This document shows positions 1-5,711 of a stretch of DNA of 5,711 nt, in pieces. The stretch covers positions 1 to 5,711 of the forward strand of contig JASLCG010000097.1 in assembly GCA_030151885.1 (NCBI GenBank), read 5' to 3'. This DNA is from Bacteroides sp. (GTDB lineage Bacteria; Bacteroidota; Bacteroidia; Bacteroidales; Bacteroidaceae). Both the position numbers and the translations under genes were made by a program. Position 1 is the stretch's first letter. Every line of letters begins with the position of its first letter. Below the pieces are notes generated by a model. It worked only from the letters and a program-made list of their open reading frames with translations, ran no database searches and was not told the DNA's origin.

Positions 1-17
1 TATTTTCAAGCTTTTTA

Positions 18-46
18 ATTTATACCAATGTATAATTGGTATAAAT
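18..46. repeat. Perfect 12-bp inverted repeat, operator-like
   Basis: The arms ATTTATACCAAT (18-29) and ATTGGTATAAAT (35-46) are exact reverse complements separated by the 5-base spacer GTATA. Neither strand has a T tract directly after the repeat, and the arms are AT-rich, so it is a poor intrinsic terminator. Its dyad symmetry and place about 120 bases before nth fit better with a binding site for a dimeric regulator. It could equally serve a gene beyond the left edge. The repeat is directly visible; any function is inferred. Confidence 0.6.
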
Positions 47-121
47 ATCTAAACACGGGTATAGTCACTTTTATAGAGAGAAAAAATAGGCTACAAACTA
101 TGCAATAAGCAACAATTTCTC

Positions 122-129
122 TATTTTTG
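122..129 (+). promoter_or_regulatory. Candidate -7 promoter element of nth
   Basis: TATTTTTG matches the Bacteroidetes -7 consensus TAnnTTTG exactly. A start of transcription a few bases downstream would leave a leader of about 30 bases before nth. No TTTG-type -33 element is seen at the expected spacing, and in AT-rich DNA such an 8-mer can occur by chance, so the call is tentative. Confidence 0.4.
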
Positions 130-164
130 AACATCTTTGACTAGAAATGGTTATTTAAGGTAAT

Positions 165-818
165 ATGAGAAAAAAAGAGAGATACGAGTTAGTAATAAAT
201 TGGTTCTTAAAAAACAAACCTGTAGCAGAAACAGAATTAAACTACACTACCCCATTTGAATTACTTGTAGCAGTAATTTTGTCGGCACAGTGTACAGATA
301 AAAGAGTTAATATAGTAACCCCTTCTATATTCTTTGACTTCCCTACCCCCGAAGCAATGGCTAGCACCTCACCCGAAGTCATGTACGAGTATGTTAAAAC
401 AGTATCTTATCCTAATAACAAAGCAAAGGCTTTAGTAGGTATGGCTAAAATGCTGGTAAAAGACTTTAATAGCGAAGTGCCAGATACTATGGAAGAGCTA
501 ACTAAACTACCAGGTGTAGGTAGAAAAACGGCAAATGTCATTCTCTCTGTAGTTTTTAACAAACCAGCAATGGCTGTAGATACCCATGTATTTAGAGTAG
601 CCAATAGAATAGGATTAACAACTAACTCTAAAACACCACTAGCTACCGAGAAAGAGCTAGTAAAACATATTCCTACAGAATATATTGCAACAGCACACCA
701 CTGGCTTATTTTACATGGTAGATACATCTGTAAAGCTAGAACTCCAGAATGTGACAAGTGTGGTTTGCAATTATACTGTAAATACTTCACGAAAAAATAT
801 AAGGTCGAAAATAAATGA
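165..818 (+). CDS. nth: Endonuclease III (DNA glycosylase/AP lyase)
   Basis: This is a base-excision repair enzyme that removes oxidised pyrimidines from DNA and nicks the resulting abasic site by beta-elimination; it acts in the cytoplasm on the chromosome. The 217-residue length is normal for bacterial Nth. Visible family marks are the N-terminal LSAQCTDKRVN block (residues 39-49), the helix-hairpin-helix LPGVGRKTANV (115-125) with the catalytic lysine K121, the catalytic aspartate D139 in AVDTHVFRVANR, and a C-terminal 4Fe-4S loop with C189, C196, C199 and C205 in the canonical C-x6-C-x2-C-x5-C spacing. All catalytic and cluster residues are present, so the gene looks intact. The ATG is preceded by AAGG at 157-160, a weak Shine-Dalgarno-like match that supports this start. 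pgk follows after 112 bases on the same strand. I see no sign of transfer. Confidence 0.97.
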   Translation: MRKKERYELVINWFLKNKPVAETELNYTTPFELLVAVILSAQCTDKRVNIVTPSIFFDFPTPEAMASTSPEVMYEYVKTVSYPNNKAKALVGMAKMLVKDFNSEVPDTMEELTKLPGVGRKTANVILSVVFNKPAMAVDTHVFRVANRIGLTTNSKTPLATEKELVKHIPTEYIATAHHWLILHGRYICKARTPECDKCGLQLYCKYFTKKYKVENK

Positions 819-859
819 CTTTTTGAGAAGTTTGTAACTAGATAATAAGGCTCAAAAAG
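819..859. repeat. Perfect 9-bp inverted repeat between nth and pgk
   Basis: CTTTTTGAG (819-827), starting at the base after the nth stop codon, is the exact reverse complement of CTCAAAAAG (851-859). The 23-base loop contains a smaller AGTT/AACT hairpin (829-839). No T tract follows on the + strand, so it is not a standard intrinsic terminator. It may protect the 3' end of the nth message or weakly attenuate transcription into pgk. The pairing is seen; its role is unknown. Confidence 0.4.
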
Positions 860-869
860 AAATATATAT

Positions 870-877
870 TAACTTTG
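870..877 (+). promoter_or_regulatory. Candidate -7 promoter element of pgk
   Basis: TAACTTTG matches the Bacteroidetes -7 consensus TAnnTTTG exactly and sits 53 bases before the pgk ATG. Transcription would start near 883, giving a leader of roughly 48 bases rich in A and T. A clear -33 TTTG is missing at the expected distance. A separate strong promoter for pgk would suit a glycolytic gene. Confidence 0.5.
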
Positions 878-930
878 TGAGTCTAAGAGATAATAAATCA
901 CAATATAGATAACTAAATAAATAGAGTATT

Positions 931-2190
931 ATGCAATCATTTGAAAAGTTCAATTTTGCTGGTAAAAAAGCATTTGTTCGTGTAGATTTCAATGTGCCAT
1001 TAGATGACAATTTCAACATCACTGATGACACTCGTATGCGTGCTGCACTTCCAACACTTAAGAAAATTTTAGCCGATGGTGGTAGTATCATTATAGGTTC
1101 TCACTTAGGTCGTCCTAAAGGTCCAGCTGATAAATTCTCTTTGAAACATATTACTAAACACCTTTCTGAACTAGTAGGTACAGAAGTACAATTTGCAAAT
1201 GATTGTATGGGTGAAGAAGCTGCTCAAAAGGCTGCTGCTTTACAACCAGGTGAAGTTCTAGTATTAGAAAACTTACGTTTCTATGGCGAAGAACAAGGTA
1301 AACCATATAACCTACCAGAAGATGCAACTGACGAAGTTAAAGCTGCTGCAAAAAAAGAGATTAAAGTTAAACAACTTGATTTCGCTAAAAAATTAGCTTC
1401 TTATGCAGACTGCTACGTAAATGATGCTTTTGGTACAGCACACCGTGCACATGCTTCAACTGCTGTTATGGCTCAGTTCTTTGATGCAGATCACAAAATG
1501 TTTGGTCTATTAATGCAAAAAGAAGTTGCTGCTGTAGATAAAGTAATGAAAGATATTAAACGCCCATTTACTGCTATTATGGGTGGTTCAAAAGTTTCTT
1601 CTAAAATTGAAATTATCGAAAACCTACTTACTAAAGTAGATAACCTTATTATTGCTGGTGGTATGACTTATACATTCACTAAAGCACAAGGTGGTAAAAT
1701 CGGTCAGTCAATTTGTGAAGACGACAAACTAGATTTAGCTCTTGGCCTTATTGAGAAAGCTAAAGAACTTGGTGTAAACCTTGTACTTGCAGTAGATGCA
1801 AAAATTGCTGATGACTTCTCAAATGACGCAAACACTAAATTTGTTCCTGTTAACGAAATTCCTGATGGTTGGGAAGGTCTTGACATAGGTCCAAAAACTG
1901 AAGAAAACTTTGCTAAAGTAATTAAAGAATCTAAAACTATCTTATGGAATGGTCCTACTGGTGTTTTTGAGTTCGAAAACTTCTCACACGGTTCTCAAAC
2001 TGTAGGTGAAGCTATCGTCGAAGCAACTAAAAATGGTGCATTCTCTCTTGTAGGTGGTGGTGACTCTGTAGCTTGTGTTAACAAGTTTGGTCTAGCTAAT
2101 GGAGTTTCTTACGTATCAACTGGTGGTGGTGCTTTGCTTGAAGCAATTGAAGGAAAAGTTCTTCCTGGTATTGCTGCAATAGAAAAATAA
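931..2190 (+). CDS. pgk: Phosphoglycerate kinase
   Basis: This cytoplasmic glycolytic enzyme transfers the acyl phosphate of 1,3-bisphosphoglycerate to ADP, giving 3-phosphoglycerate and ATP, and runs in reverse in gluconeogenesis. Substrate-site residues are in place: D19 and N21 in RVDFNVP, R35, H58 and R61 in GSHLGRPKG, R116 in ENLRFY, and R172 in AFGTAHRAHAS. The nucleotide domain shows GGSKVSSK (K221, K225), WNGPTGVFE with E347, the GGGDS loop with D378, and a C-terminal STGGG. At 419 residues it is longer than the roughly 390-400 of many bacteria; a lysine- and alanine-rich segment at about residues 119-148 accounts for the extra length and is, from memory, usual in Bacteroidetes. Codons are biased towards GGT, GCT and GTA-type forms, more uniformly than in neighbouring genes, as expected for high expression. 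No Shine-Dalgarno sequence precedes the ATG, which opens directly onto the conserved N-terminus. A hairpin terminator follows. Confidence 0.98.
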   Translation: MQSFEKFNFAGKKAFVRVDFNVPLDDNFNITDDTRMRAALPTLKKILADGGSIIIGSHLGRPKGPADKFSLKHITKHLSELVGTEVQFANDCMGEEAAQKAAALQPGEVLVLENLRFYGEEQGKPYNLPEDATDEVKAAAKKEIKVKQLDFAKKLASYADCYVNDAFGTAHRAHASTAVMAQFFDADHKMFGLLMQKEVAAVDKVMKDIKRPFTAIMGGSKVSSKIEIIENLLTKVDNLIIAGGMTYTFTKAQGGKIGQSICEDDKLDLALGLIEKAKELGVNLVLAVDAKIADDFSNDANTKFVPVNEIPDGWEGLDIGPKTEENFAKVIKESKTILWNGPTGVFEFENFSHGSQTVGEAIVEATKNGAFSLVGGGDSVACVNKFGLANGVSYVSTGGGALLEAIEGKVLPGIAAIEK

Positions 2191-2232
2191 TCACCTCATT
2201 TTGAAGGTAATTACCCTATAAATCAATAACTT

Positions 2233-2266
2233 TAAAGGCAACTCTATATAGGGTTGCCTTTATTGT
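2233..2266 (+). terminator. Intrinsic terminator after pgk
   Basis: TAAAGGCAAC (2233-2242) pairs perfectly with GTTGCCTTTA (2253-2262). A T-G wobble and a C-G pair extend the stem inward to 12 pairs around the 6-base loop TATATA (2245-2250). The 3' arm ends in CCTTTATTGTG, a modest T-rich tail. It lies 42 bases after the pgk stop and separates pgk from the porin gene. A small palindrome, GGTAATTACC (2206-2215), sits between the stop codon and the hairpin. Confidence 0.85.
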
Positions 2267-2321
2267 GTATTGCATTATACCATACGAATGAAATTATTGA
2301 TGTAAAATTAAAATACAAAAA

Positions 2322-3347
2322 ATGAAACGAAAACTGTTATTATCACTATCGCTTCTATTAGGTTTAGGTGCTATTAATGCTCAAACAACTTTAGGCGAAA
2401 TTTTTGATAAAGCTAAAGACAGAATTACTATCTCTGGATATGGCCAAGTAGGATATACCTACAAAGATTACAAAGGTGGTGGAGATTCAGAAAGCACTTT
2501 TGACCTTAAACGTGCAAATATTACCATAGGAGCTCAAATCACTGATAAATGGACCGCTACATTTACTCCTGAATTTAATGGAGGTAAAGTTTTGGAACTT
2601 TATACAGACTATACTGTTTTACCAATGCTTAAATTTAAAGCAGGACAGTTTAAAACTCCATTCTCTCTAGAAAATCGTATATCTAGCTCCATGATTGAGC
2701 TTGTTAATGGAGGGTCTCAAGCGATGAGATACTATGTAGCTTCTGATAAAAGTGACCCATTACGTAACTCTTGTGGTGGTCGTGATTTAGGATTCATGAT
2801 GTATGGAGATTTTTATTTTGGACTTTTCACATACGAATTGGCCATTATGAATGGAGCTGGTATCAGTGTAAAAGACAACAATAAAGATAAAGACTTCGTA
2901 GGACGCCTTACCTTAAATGGTGGTGACAACCTAAAAATTAGTGGTTCTTGGATAGTTGGAAGAGGACATGCTTTAGAAAAATTCGAACCTCTAGGGTTAA
3001 ACGAAGGGCAAAACTATAAAAGGAACAGATGGAGTGTTGGTGCAGATTTTAAATCAGATATTTTAGATTTAAGATTTGAATACCTAGCTGGTAAAGATTT
3101 TAAAACAAGAAATCAAGGTGCATATATTACTGGACTTTACCACATATGTCCTAAGGTGGATATTGTAGGCTCAGTAGATTACTTCAATAAAAACAAAGAC
3201 ATCTCAGACAAAGCATGGAATTTTGTAGGCGGTGTTCAATATTGGTTCCACAAAAAATGCAGACTACAAGCACAGTATGTATTTGAAGATTCACATATAA
3301 GAGGTAATACCTCTGCACTACTTTGTCAATTACAAGTAGGTTTCTAA
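2322..3347 (+). CDS. Outer-membrane porin, phosphate-selective O/P family
   Basis: This encodes a beta-barrel channel of the O/P-type porin family, expected in the outer membrane. Residues 1-20 form a signal peptide: K2-R3-K4, a leucine-rich core (5-16), then INA before a likely cut at A20/Q21. Family-type segments follow: SGYGQVGYTYKDY (38-50), FDLKRANITIGAQITDKW (60-77), LKFKAGQFKTPFSLEN (103-118), GGRDLGFMMYGDF (152-164) and a KDKDFVGRL stretch (188-196). Alternating polar/apolar strands continue to the C-terminal LQVGF, whose final phenylalanine is the usual signal for barrel assembly. The 341-residue length fits a complete small member. Despite the family name, substrate specificity cannot be read from sequence; small anions or amino acids are possible. 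glsA begins 9 bases downstream, so the two are very probably co-transcribed. Four cysteines (C151, C276, C313, C335) are unusual for an outer-membrane barrel. No clear TAnnTTTG element is seen in 2263-2321. Confidence 0.88.
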   Translation: MKRKLLLSLSLLLGLGAINAQTTLGEIFDKAKDRITISGYGQVGYTYKDYKGGGDSESTFDLKRANITIGAQITDKWTATFTPEFNGGKVLELYTDYTVLPMLKFKAGQFKTPFSLENRISSSMIELVNGGSQAMRYYVASDKSDPLRNSCGGRDLGFMMYGDFYFGLFTYELAIMNGAGISVKDNNKDKDFVGRLTLNGGDNLKISGSWIVGRGHALEKFEPLGLNEGQNYKRNRWSVGADFKSDILDLRFEYLAGKDFKTRNQGAYITGLYHICPKVDIVGSVDYFNKNKDISDKAWNFVGGVQYWFHKKCRLQAQYVFEDSHIRGNTSALLCQLQVGF

Positions 3348-3356
3348 AATAATATT

Positions 3357-4277
3357 ATGAAAACAGGGTATAAAGCTATACTGAAAGAGATTTATAACGA
3401 GACACAACAATTCGCTCATATAGGCGAGCCTGCTTCGTATATTCCAGATTTACTTAAAGTAGATCCAGATCAATATGGCATCTGCCTAAAAACATTGAAA
3501 GGTAAAACTTATGAAATTGGAGATAGTCAAGAAGGCTTTGCAATTCAAAGTATATCTAAAGTGTTCTCCTTGGCAATGGCATTTAGCATACATGGTGAAA
3601 AATTGTGGAAACGCGTAGGTGTTGAACCCTCTGGAAGTGCCTTTAACTCTGTTATTCAGCTTGAAATAGAAAAGGGGATTCCACGTAATCCCCTTATCAA
3701 TGCTGGCGCACTAGTTATAGCAGATATATTACTCTCTAGCTTAGATTATCCTGAAGAGCAATTTTTACATTTCGTGCAAGAGTTAGGTGGAAGTACAAAT
3801 ATTAGATACAATGAGAGCATGGCTGTATCCGAAAGAGAGCATGGCTTTCTTAATGCAGCTATTACTAATATTTTAAAATATCATGATAATATAGACAATG
3901 ATATTGAAAGAGTTCTACGCTTCTACTTTAGACAATGCTCTTTAACTATGACGTGTGAAGAACTGGCTACTGCTTTTTTAAATTTTGCAGACCACAAAAA
4001 AACATTCGATTTCAGTGGCGTAAAGCTGACATCTTCTCAAGTAAAACGTATTAATGCAATTATGCAAACATGTGGTTTTTATGATGAAGCTGGCGAATTT
4101 ACTTTTAAAGTAGGTTTACCAGGAAAAAGTGGTGTTGGTGGAGGTATTGCAGCTATTTACCCTAAAAGATATGCTGTATGTGTTTGGAGCCCAAGACTTA
4201 ATAATAAGGGTAACTCTGTAATGGGTATGCATGCATTAGAATTATTGACTACAAAAACTGAAGAGAGCATATTCTAA
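3357..4277 (+). CDS. glsA: Glutaminase A (serine-dependent, beta-lactamase-like fold)
   Basis: This enzyme hydrolyses L-glutamine to L-glutamate and ammonia in the cytoplasm; no signal peptide is visible. The family's Ser-x-x-Lys catalytic pair is S65 and K68 in FAIQSISKVF. Other expected substrate-pocket residues are N115 in NPLINAGA, E159 in MAVSERE, N166 in GFLNAAI, Y190 in LRFYFRQCS, Y242 in GFYDEAGE, and the GKSGVGGGI loop (257-265), which corresponds to the valine and glycine-rich segment near the active site. The 306-residue length matches bacterial single-domain glutaminases, with no ankyrin or STAS extension. The start lies 9 bases after the porin stop, with no ribosome-binding motif in AATAATATT, as is common in this phylum. 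In gut bacteria glutaminases supply glutamate and ammonia and can help resist acid, often beside glutamate decarboxylase genes; none is present here. A role in using glutamine that enters through the upstream porin is an inference. Confidence 0.96.
   Translation: MKTGYKAILKEIYNETQQFAHIGEPASYIPDLLKVDPDQYGICLKTLKGKTYEIGDSQEGFAIQSISKVFSLAMAFSIHGEKLWKRVGVEPSGSAFNSVIQLEIEKGIPRNPLINAGALVIADILLSSLDYPEEQFLHFVQELGGSTNIRYNESMAVSEREHGFLNAAITNILKYHDNIDNDIERVLRFYFRQCSLTMTCEELATAFLNFADHKKTFDFSGVKLTSSQVKRINAIMQTCGFYDEAGEFTFKVGLPGKSGVGGGIAAIYPKRYAVCVWSPRLNNKGNSVMGMHALELLTTKTEESIF
3672..3695. repeat. Strong hairpin inside glsA, terminator-like on the minus strand
   Basis: AAGGGGATT (3672-3680) and AATCCCCTT (3687-3695) are perfect reverse complements with a 6-base loop CCACGT. 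On the + strand no T tract follows. Read on the minus strand the stem runs into TTCTATTTC, which resembles an intrinsic terminator for antisense transcripts. The bases also encode the conserved segment KGIPRNPL, so the pairing may be a by-product of codon choice. Confidence 0.4.
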
Positions 4278-4329
4278 AACCTGCTTTAAGAGATATTAAA
4301 GTTAAGACATTTATAATGCCTGACATAAC

Positions 4330-4368
4330 TGCCAATTCTGACAATTCTTAGAATTGGCATTATTTTTG
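4330..4368 (+). terminator. Intrinsic terminator after glsA
   Basis: TGCCAATTCT (4330-4339) pairs perfectly with AGAATTGGCA (4350-4359). A G-T wobble and an A-T pair continue inward, leaving a 6-base loop CAATTC (4342-4347). The tail TTATTTTTG (4360-4368) is a good T tract. It lies about 50 bases past the glsA stop and closes the porin-glsA operon. Overlapping alternative pairings exist and are described in the findings. Confidence 0.85.
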
Positions 4369-4397
4369 TTATAAATTAGATGTAACATATTCATCAC

Positions 4398-4405
4398 TAT
4401 TCTTG
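4398..4405 (+). promoter_or_regulatory. Weak candidate -7 element before the partial gene
   Basis: TATTCTTG matches the TAnnTTTG consensus at five of its six fixed positions (C in place of the first T of TTTG). It lies 56 bases before the ATG at 4454. A perfect match, TATTTTTG at 4361-4368, also exists but overlaps the T tract of the glsA terminator. One of the two probably drives the downstream gene, since the terminator separates it from glsA. No convincing -33 element is seen for either. Confidence 0.25.
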
Positions 4406-4442
4406 TTATATCTATTATAAGATTATATTAAAAGAATAAGAA

Positions 4443-4452
4443 ACAAGCTTGT
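4443..4452. repeat. 10-bp palindrome adjoining a start codon
   Basis: ACAAGCTTGT is a perfect palindrome ending one base before the ATG at 4454, in the place a ribosome-binding site would take. With no unpaired centre it is unlikely to form a stable RNA hairpin but could be a short DNA-binding site. A 10-bp palindrome can arise by chance. Confidence 0.25.
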
Positions 4453-4453
4453 A

Positions 4454-5711
4454 ATGACAGAAAAACAGTTAAACGAACAATATCAATATATACTTTCTCT
4501 TCTACACGAGAAAAGACTCTATGAAGCATTGGAAATATTAGAATCTTTATTTGACAATTCTAATATTAAAGAGCGTCTTAACCATATTAAGACTCCATAT
4601 AAATATATGCTACAGTATATGCTTGATGGAACCGAAGACCCACAAAGAGAACAATTATATACTAAACTATTAAGAGATACGCTTAACTTGACTGATGATG
4701 TATTTTTACAGGAGTTAGATAAAAACTCATATCAAATATATCATACTTATAGAATGGGTAAGTTAAGCACCCTTAATACTATCAGTTACAAAGAGCTTTT
4801 AGTTACTTTGGAAGCTTTTAAAGATGAGCTAGCCGTCAATACATTATATAATGATGCTGAAAAAATTGAGAGTTGCCTTGTTAGACATGAAAAAACTTTA
4901 TCCAACTTATTCCATAAAACTTGGCTTTCGTCAAACTGGAATACAGGAGAAAAAGAAGAGGCTTTAGAGTTTATAGAATCAAAAGTTATAATACCCGCAG
5001 ATTTAGCCATGATGGTTAGTGCTGTAACTTTAAGCCTGACCATAAAATTTGACGAGAAGAAGTTCGATTGGCTATTAGAAGCCTATAAGCATGAAGATTT
5101 AACAATTAACCAAAGAGCATTAGTCGGTATAGTTATGATTATGACTATACAACACCAAAGAATTTCATACTATCCAGAGATTACAGCTAAAATATCCTTT
5201 TTCTTAGACAATACTCATATTATTGAGTGTGTTAGGAATATATATTTACAGCTACTTCAAAGTCAAGAGACTGAAAAAATAGATAAAAAGATGCGTGATG
5301 AAATCATACCCGAAATGATGAAAAAAGCATCTAATATCAAAGGACTCAAGTTTGGTTTTGAAGAAGGTGAAGAGCTAAATGAACTAAACCCAGAGTGGAG
5401 TGAATCCTTAAAAAACTCTGGAATAGATGATAAAATAAGAGAAATATCAGAGTTGCAAATGCAAGGTGCCGACGTTTATATGAGTTCTTTTGCATCTTTA
5501 AAAGGATACCCTTTTTTCCAAAGTATAGAGAATTGGTTCTATCCTTTTGAAAAAAGACATTCTAGTGTATTCAATGAGTTTGGAGAAGAGAATAAAAAAG
5601 GCTCTATAATTGACCTAATATTAAACTCAAGTCTATTCTGTAATAGCGATAAGTATTCATTCTGCTTTACAATTCAACATCTCCCTAAAGAGCAGAGAGC
5701 TATGGGGCTAG
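4454..5711 (+). CDS. Large uncharacterised helical-repeat (TPR-like) protein, 3' end missing
   Basis: The frame stays open from the ATG at 4454 to the window edge: 419 complete codons and no stop, so the protein is cut by the window rather than broken. An in-frame TAA at 4418-4420 with no start between makes this ATG the first possible one. There is no signal peptide and no full-length membrane segment, so it should be cytoplasmic. The N-terminus (residues 5-33, with LHEKRLYEALEILESLF) looks like a TPR-type helix pair, and most of the rest reads as amphipathic helices. A distinctive aromatic-rich block stands out: NPEW (312-315), then GADVYMSSFASLKGYPFF (338-355) and NWFYPF (360-365). I recall similar blocks in long hypothetical or tetratricopeptide proteins of Bacteroides, typically much longer than seen here, but I know of no function. 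It is separated from glsA by a terminator. A scaffold role would be a guess. Confidence 0.85.
   Translation, partial: MTEKQLNEQYQYILSLLHEKRLYEALEILESLFDNSNIKERLNHIKTPYKYMLQYMLDGTEDPQREQLYTKLLRDTLNLTDDVFLQELDKNSYQIYHTYRMGKLSTLNTISYKELLVTLEAFKDELAVNTLYNDAEKIESCLVRHEKTLSNLFHKTWLSSNWNTGEKEEALEFIESKVIIPADLAMMVSAVTLSLTIKFDEKKFDWLLEAYKHEDLTINQRALVGIVMIMTIQHQRISYYPEITAKISFFLDNTHIIECVRNIYLQLLQSQETEKIDKKMRDEIIPEMMKKASNIKGLKFGFEEGEELNELNPEWSESLKNSGIDDKIREISELQMQGADVYMSSFASLKGYPFFQSIENWFYPFEKRHSSVFNEFGEENKKGSIIDLILNSSLFCNSDKYSFCFTIQHLPKEQRAMGL

Noticed and set aside
407..790. 127-codon open frame on the minus strand inside nth
   Set aside because: It lies wholly opposite a gene with all Nth catalytic and cluster residues, and its translation has no recognisable family features; an antisense shadow.
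852..1091. 79-codon minus-strand open frame over the pgk start
   Set aside because: It overlaps the pgk promoter region and conserved N-terminus, has no recognisable features, and is explained by codon bias in pgk.
1704..1886. 60-codon minus-strand open frame within pgk
   Set aside because: Serine-rich low-information translation opposite conserved pgk sequence; a shadow.
2263..2321. Search for a promoter upstream of the porin gene
   Set aside because: TTG triplets and AT-rich stretches occur, but no TAnnTTTG element with acceptable spacing was found, so no promoter is claimed although one is expected after the pgk terminator.
3300..3314. Near-perfect palindrome AGAGGTAATACCTCT near the 3' end of the porin gene
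   Set aside because: As a hairpin it has only a 5-bp stem with a 5-base loop, no T tract, and it lies in coding sequence; chance is sufficient.
4786..5043. 85-codon minus-strand open frame within the partial gene at the right edge
   Set aside because: The + strand frame across it continues uninterrupted for over 1.2 kb with a sensible protein composition, so the minus frame is a shadow.
1..5711. CRISPR array, tRNA/rRNA, insertion sequence or defence island
   Set aside because: No regularly spaced repeats, RNA gene signatures, transposase motifs or terminal repeats are visible; the genes are housekeeping or conserved phylum-type genes.

Overview
The window looks like a chromosomal piece of an AT-rich member of the Bacteroidota, most likely Bacteroidales. 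Four things point there. The genes mostly start without a Shine-Dalgarno sequence. TAnnTTTG-type -7 promoter elements precede at least two genes. There is a porin of the Bacteroidetes O/P family. The phosphoglycerate kinase is a long form (419 residues) with an extra charged segment typical of this phylum. The genus cannot be fixed from the sequence alone.

Layout, all genes on the + strand: a leader with a perfect 12-bp inverted repeat (18-46); endonuclease III, nth (165-818); phosphoglycerate kinase, pgk (931-2190), ending in a clear hairpin terminator (2233-2266); an outer-membrane O/P-type porin (2322-3347); glutaminase, glsA (3357-4277), only 9 bases after the porin and ending in a second hairpin terminator with a T-rich tail (4330-4368); and the first 419 codons of a large uncharacterised helical-repeat protein that runs off the right edge (4454-5711, no stop reached).

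The genes form three transcriptional blocks. Block one is nth and pgk, each with its own candidate -7 element; read-through from nth into pgk is possible because the hairpin between them lacks a T tract. Block two is porin-glsA, bounded by the two terminators and almost certainly one operon: a diffusion channel in the outer membrane paired with a cytoplasmic enzyme that hydrolyses glutamine to glutamate and ammonia. Block three is the truncated helical-repeat gene. Block one is housekeeping (base-excision repair, glycolysis).

I see no mobile element, CRISPR array, tRNA, rRNA or obvious defence system. The items most worth a second look are the porin-glutaminase pairing, the truncated conserved protein of unknown function, the multi-structure terminator after glsA, and the palindrome upstream of nth. 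None of these amounts to a demonstrated new system.
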